Source: UBA9676 sp036522155
GTDB lineage: Bacteria > Actinomycetota > Actinomycetes > Streptosporangiales > Streptosporangiaceae
Reading direction: 5' to 3'
Length of the DNA stretch: 8,242 bases
Assembly: GCA_036522155.1 (NCBI GenBank)
Contig: DATDGI010000035.1
Span: 1-8,242, forward strand
Of this stretch, positions 7,297 through 8,242 are shown one piece after another. Under the pieces are notes generated by a model. It saw only the letters and a program-made list of their open reading frames with translations. It had not been told where the DNA came from and ran no database searches. Position 1 is the first letter of the stretch. The number at the start of each line of letters is the position of its first letter. The position numbers were made by a program, and so were the translations under genes.

Positions 7297-8242
7297 ATGC
7301 GGGCGCTGAATCCAGATGTCGAGGCCTTCATCGAGCGCGACGGCGTCAAGATCGGCTACGAGGTGTTCGGCGCGGGCGACCCGCCGGTCGTGTTCGTGCC
7401 CATCGACGCGATCGTGCAGTCCCGGGCGTACAAGGCGCAGGTGCCCTACCTGGCCCGGCGGTCGAGGGTGATCACCATCGACCCGCGTGGCAACGGCCGG
7501 TCCGACCGGCCGCAGACGACCGGGGCCTACGCGGACATGGAGTTCGTGGCCGACACGATCGCGGTGATGGACGCGGCCGGGATTGACCGGGCGGTGCTGG
7601 TCGGCATGTGCACCAGCAGCTGGCGCGCGGTGCTGACCGCGGTGCACCACCCGGACCGGGTGCTGGGCGTGGTGGCGATCGCGAGCTGGCTGCCGTATCT
7701 CACCCCGCCGTTCCCCTACCGGCTCCAGTACGGCTTCGACGAGGTGCTCGACACCGAAGAAGGCTGGGCCAAGTGCAACCGGCACTACTGGCTGCGGGAC
7801 TGGCGCGGGTACGCCGAGTTCTTCTTCGGCGAACTGCTGCCCGAGCCGCACTCGACCAAGGTGCACGAGGACTGTGTGGGCTGGGCCATGGACATCGGCG
7901 CGGAAACCATGCTGCTGCACGACGACGGCGCGATCGTGAGCTCGTCGCGGGAGGAGACCGAGGCGGTACTGGCCCAGGTCCGCTGCCCGGTGCTGGCCAT
8001 CCACGGGCGGGAGGACCGCTGCCAGCCGCCCTCGCGGGGGGAACGGCTGGCCGAGCTGACCGGCGGCGACCTGCTGCTGCTGGAAGGCGCCGGGCATCTG
8101 GCCCACGCCCGCGAGCCGGTTATCGTCAATCACGCGATCCGCGACTTCGTGGACCGGTTCCGGACCCGGCCGCCCGCGGATCCCGGTGCCGCCCCGGCCG
8201 CCAGCGCCCCGGGCCGGCGAACCTGGACGCGGCCGCTGAACC
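7297..8242 (+). CDS. Alpha/beta-fold hydrolase with cysteine at the nucleophile position (C-terminus beyond window)
   Basis: The 315 visible residues form a complete alpha/beta hydrolase domain of about 290 residues: an N-terminal strand pair (IERDGVKIGYEVFG), a DPRGNGRSD turn at 62-70, the nucleophile elbow LVGMCTSSW, an acid-turn HGREDRC with D240, and the catalytic histidine in GAGHLAH (H267). The elbow reads G103-M-C105-T-S107: cysteine replaces the usual serine and serine replaces the second glycine of G-x-S-x-G. A Cys nucleophile is known in dienelactone hydrolase, so activity is plausible but the substrate is unknown. The long lid (about 135-215) is rich in Trp, Tyr and Phe. After about residue 291 a Pro/Ala-rich linker leads into GRRTWTRPLN and the frame is still open at the edge, so another domain probably follows. 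From memory of related actinobacterial proteins this could be a glycosyltransferase-like domain, but nothing in the window proves it. The gene is divergent from the methyltransferase and possibly controlled with it. Confidence 0.85.
   Translation, partial: MRALNPDVEAFIERDGVKIGYEVFGAGDPPVVFVPIDAIVQSRAYKAQVPYLARRSRVITIDPRGNGRSDRPQTTGAYADMEFVADTIAVMDAAGIDRAVLVGMCTSSWRAVLTAVHHPDRVLGVVAIASWLPYLTPPFPYRLQYGFDEVLDTEEGWAKCNRHYWLRDWRGYAEFFFGELLPEPHSTKVHEDCVGWAMDIGAETMLLHDDGAIVSSSREETEAVLAQVRCPVLAIHGREDRCQPPSRGERLAELTGGDLLLLEGAGHLAHAREPVIVNHAIRDFVDRFRTRPPADPGAAPAASAPGRRTWTRPLN

Noticed and set aside
7240..8133. 297-residue open frame on the minus strand
   Set aside because: It is antisense to the hydrolase, which has an excellent RBS and a recognisable fold on the plus strand.

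Overview
The window is very GC-rich, with G/C strongly preferred at third codon positions, clear GGAGG-type ribosome binding sites and tightly packed genes. This and the gene families point to a soil-type actinomycete. The sequence does not allow a genus to be named. Nearly all of it is coding: three genes lie on the minus strand and one on the plus strand, and the two outer genes run off the window edges.

Left two thirds, minus strand, transcribed right to left. An 1138-residue protein (2560-5976) consists mostly of 13 tandem repeats of about 51 residues, followed by a helical/basic region and a two-helix membrane hairpin. Its stop codon overlaps (ATGA) the start of a large RecB-like nuclease of the TM0106 family (1-2563, C-terminus outside the window). 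That nuclease has a four-cysteine Fe-S signature, an RNase H-like DEDD-type domain and the Walker A motif of a superfamily-1 helicase. The overlap implies translational coupling of a membrane-anchored repeat protein with a nuclease-helicase. This pair is the most interesting item in the window, and its joint function is unknown to me.

Right third. A winged-helix SAM-dependent methyltransferase of the Rv2258c-like type (6079-7134, minus) is followed, 9 bases past its stop, by a perfect 16-bp inverted repeat (6007-6069) that is probably its terminator. It is divergent from an alpha/beta hydrolase (7297 to the edge, plus) with cysteine at the nucleophile position and a Pro/Ala-rich C-terminal extension still open at the edge. 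The 162-bp intergenic region between them carries three GTTGCA/TGCAAC half-sites, a plausible shared operator. The methyltransferase and hydrolase look like a small divergent metabolic or resistance pair, separate from the repeat-protein/nuclease operon.

Intergenic sequence is limited to 5977-6078 and 7135-7296. I see no tRNA, rRNA, CRISPR array, insertion sequence or phage signature. Several long open frames on the opposite strands are antisense shadows of these genes and are not annotated.
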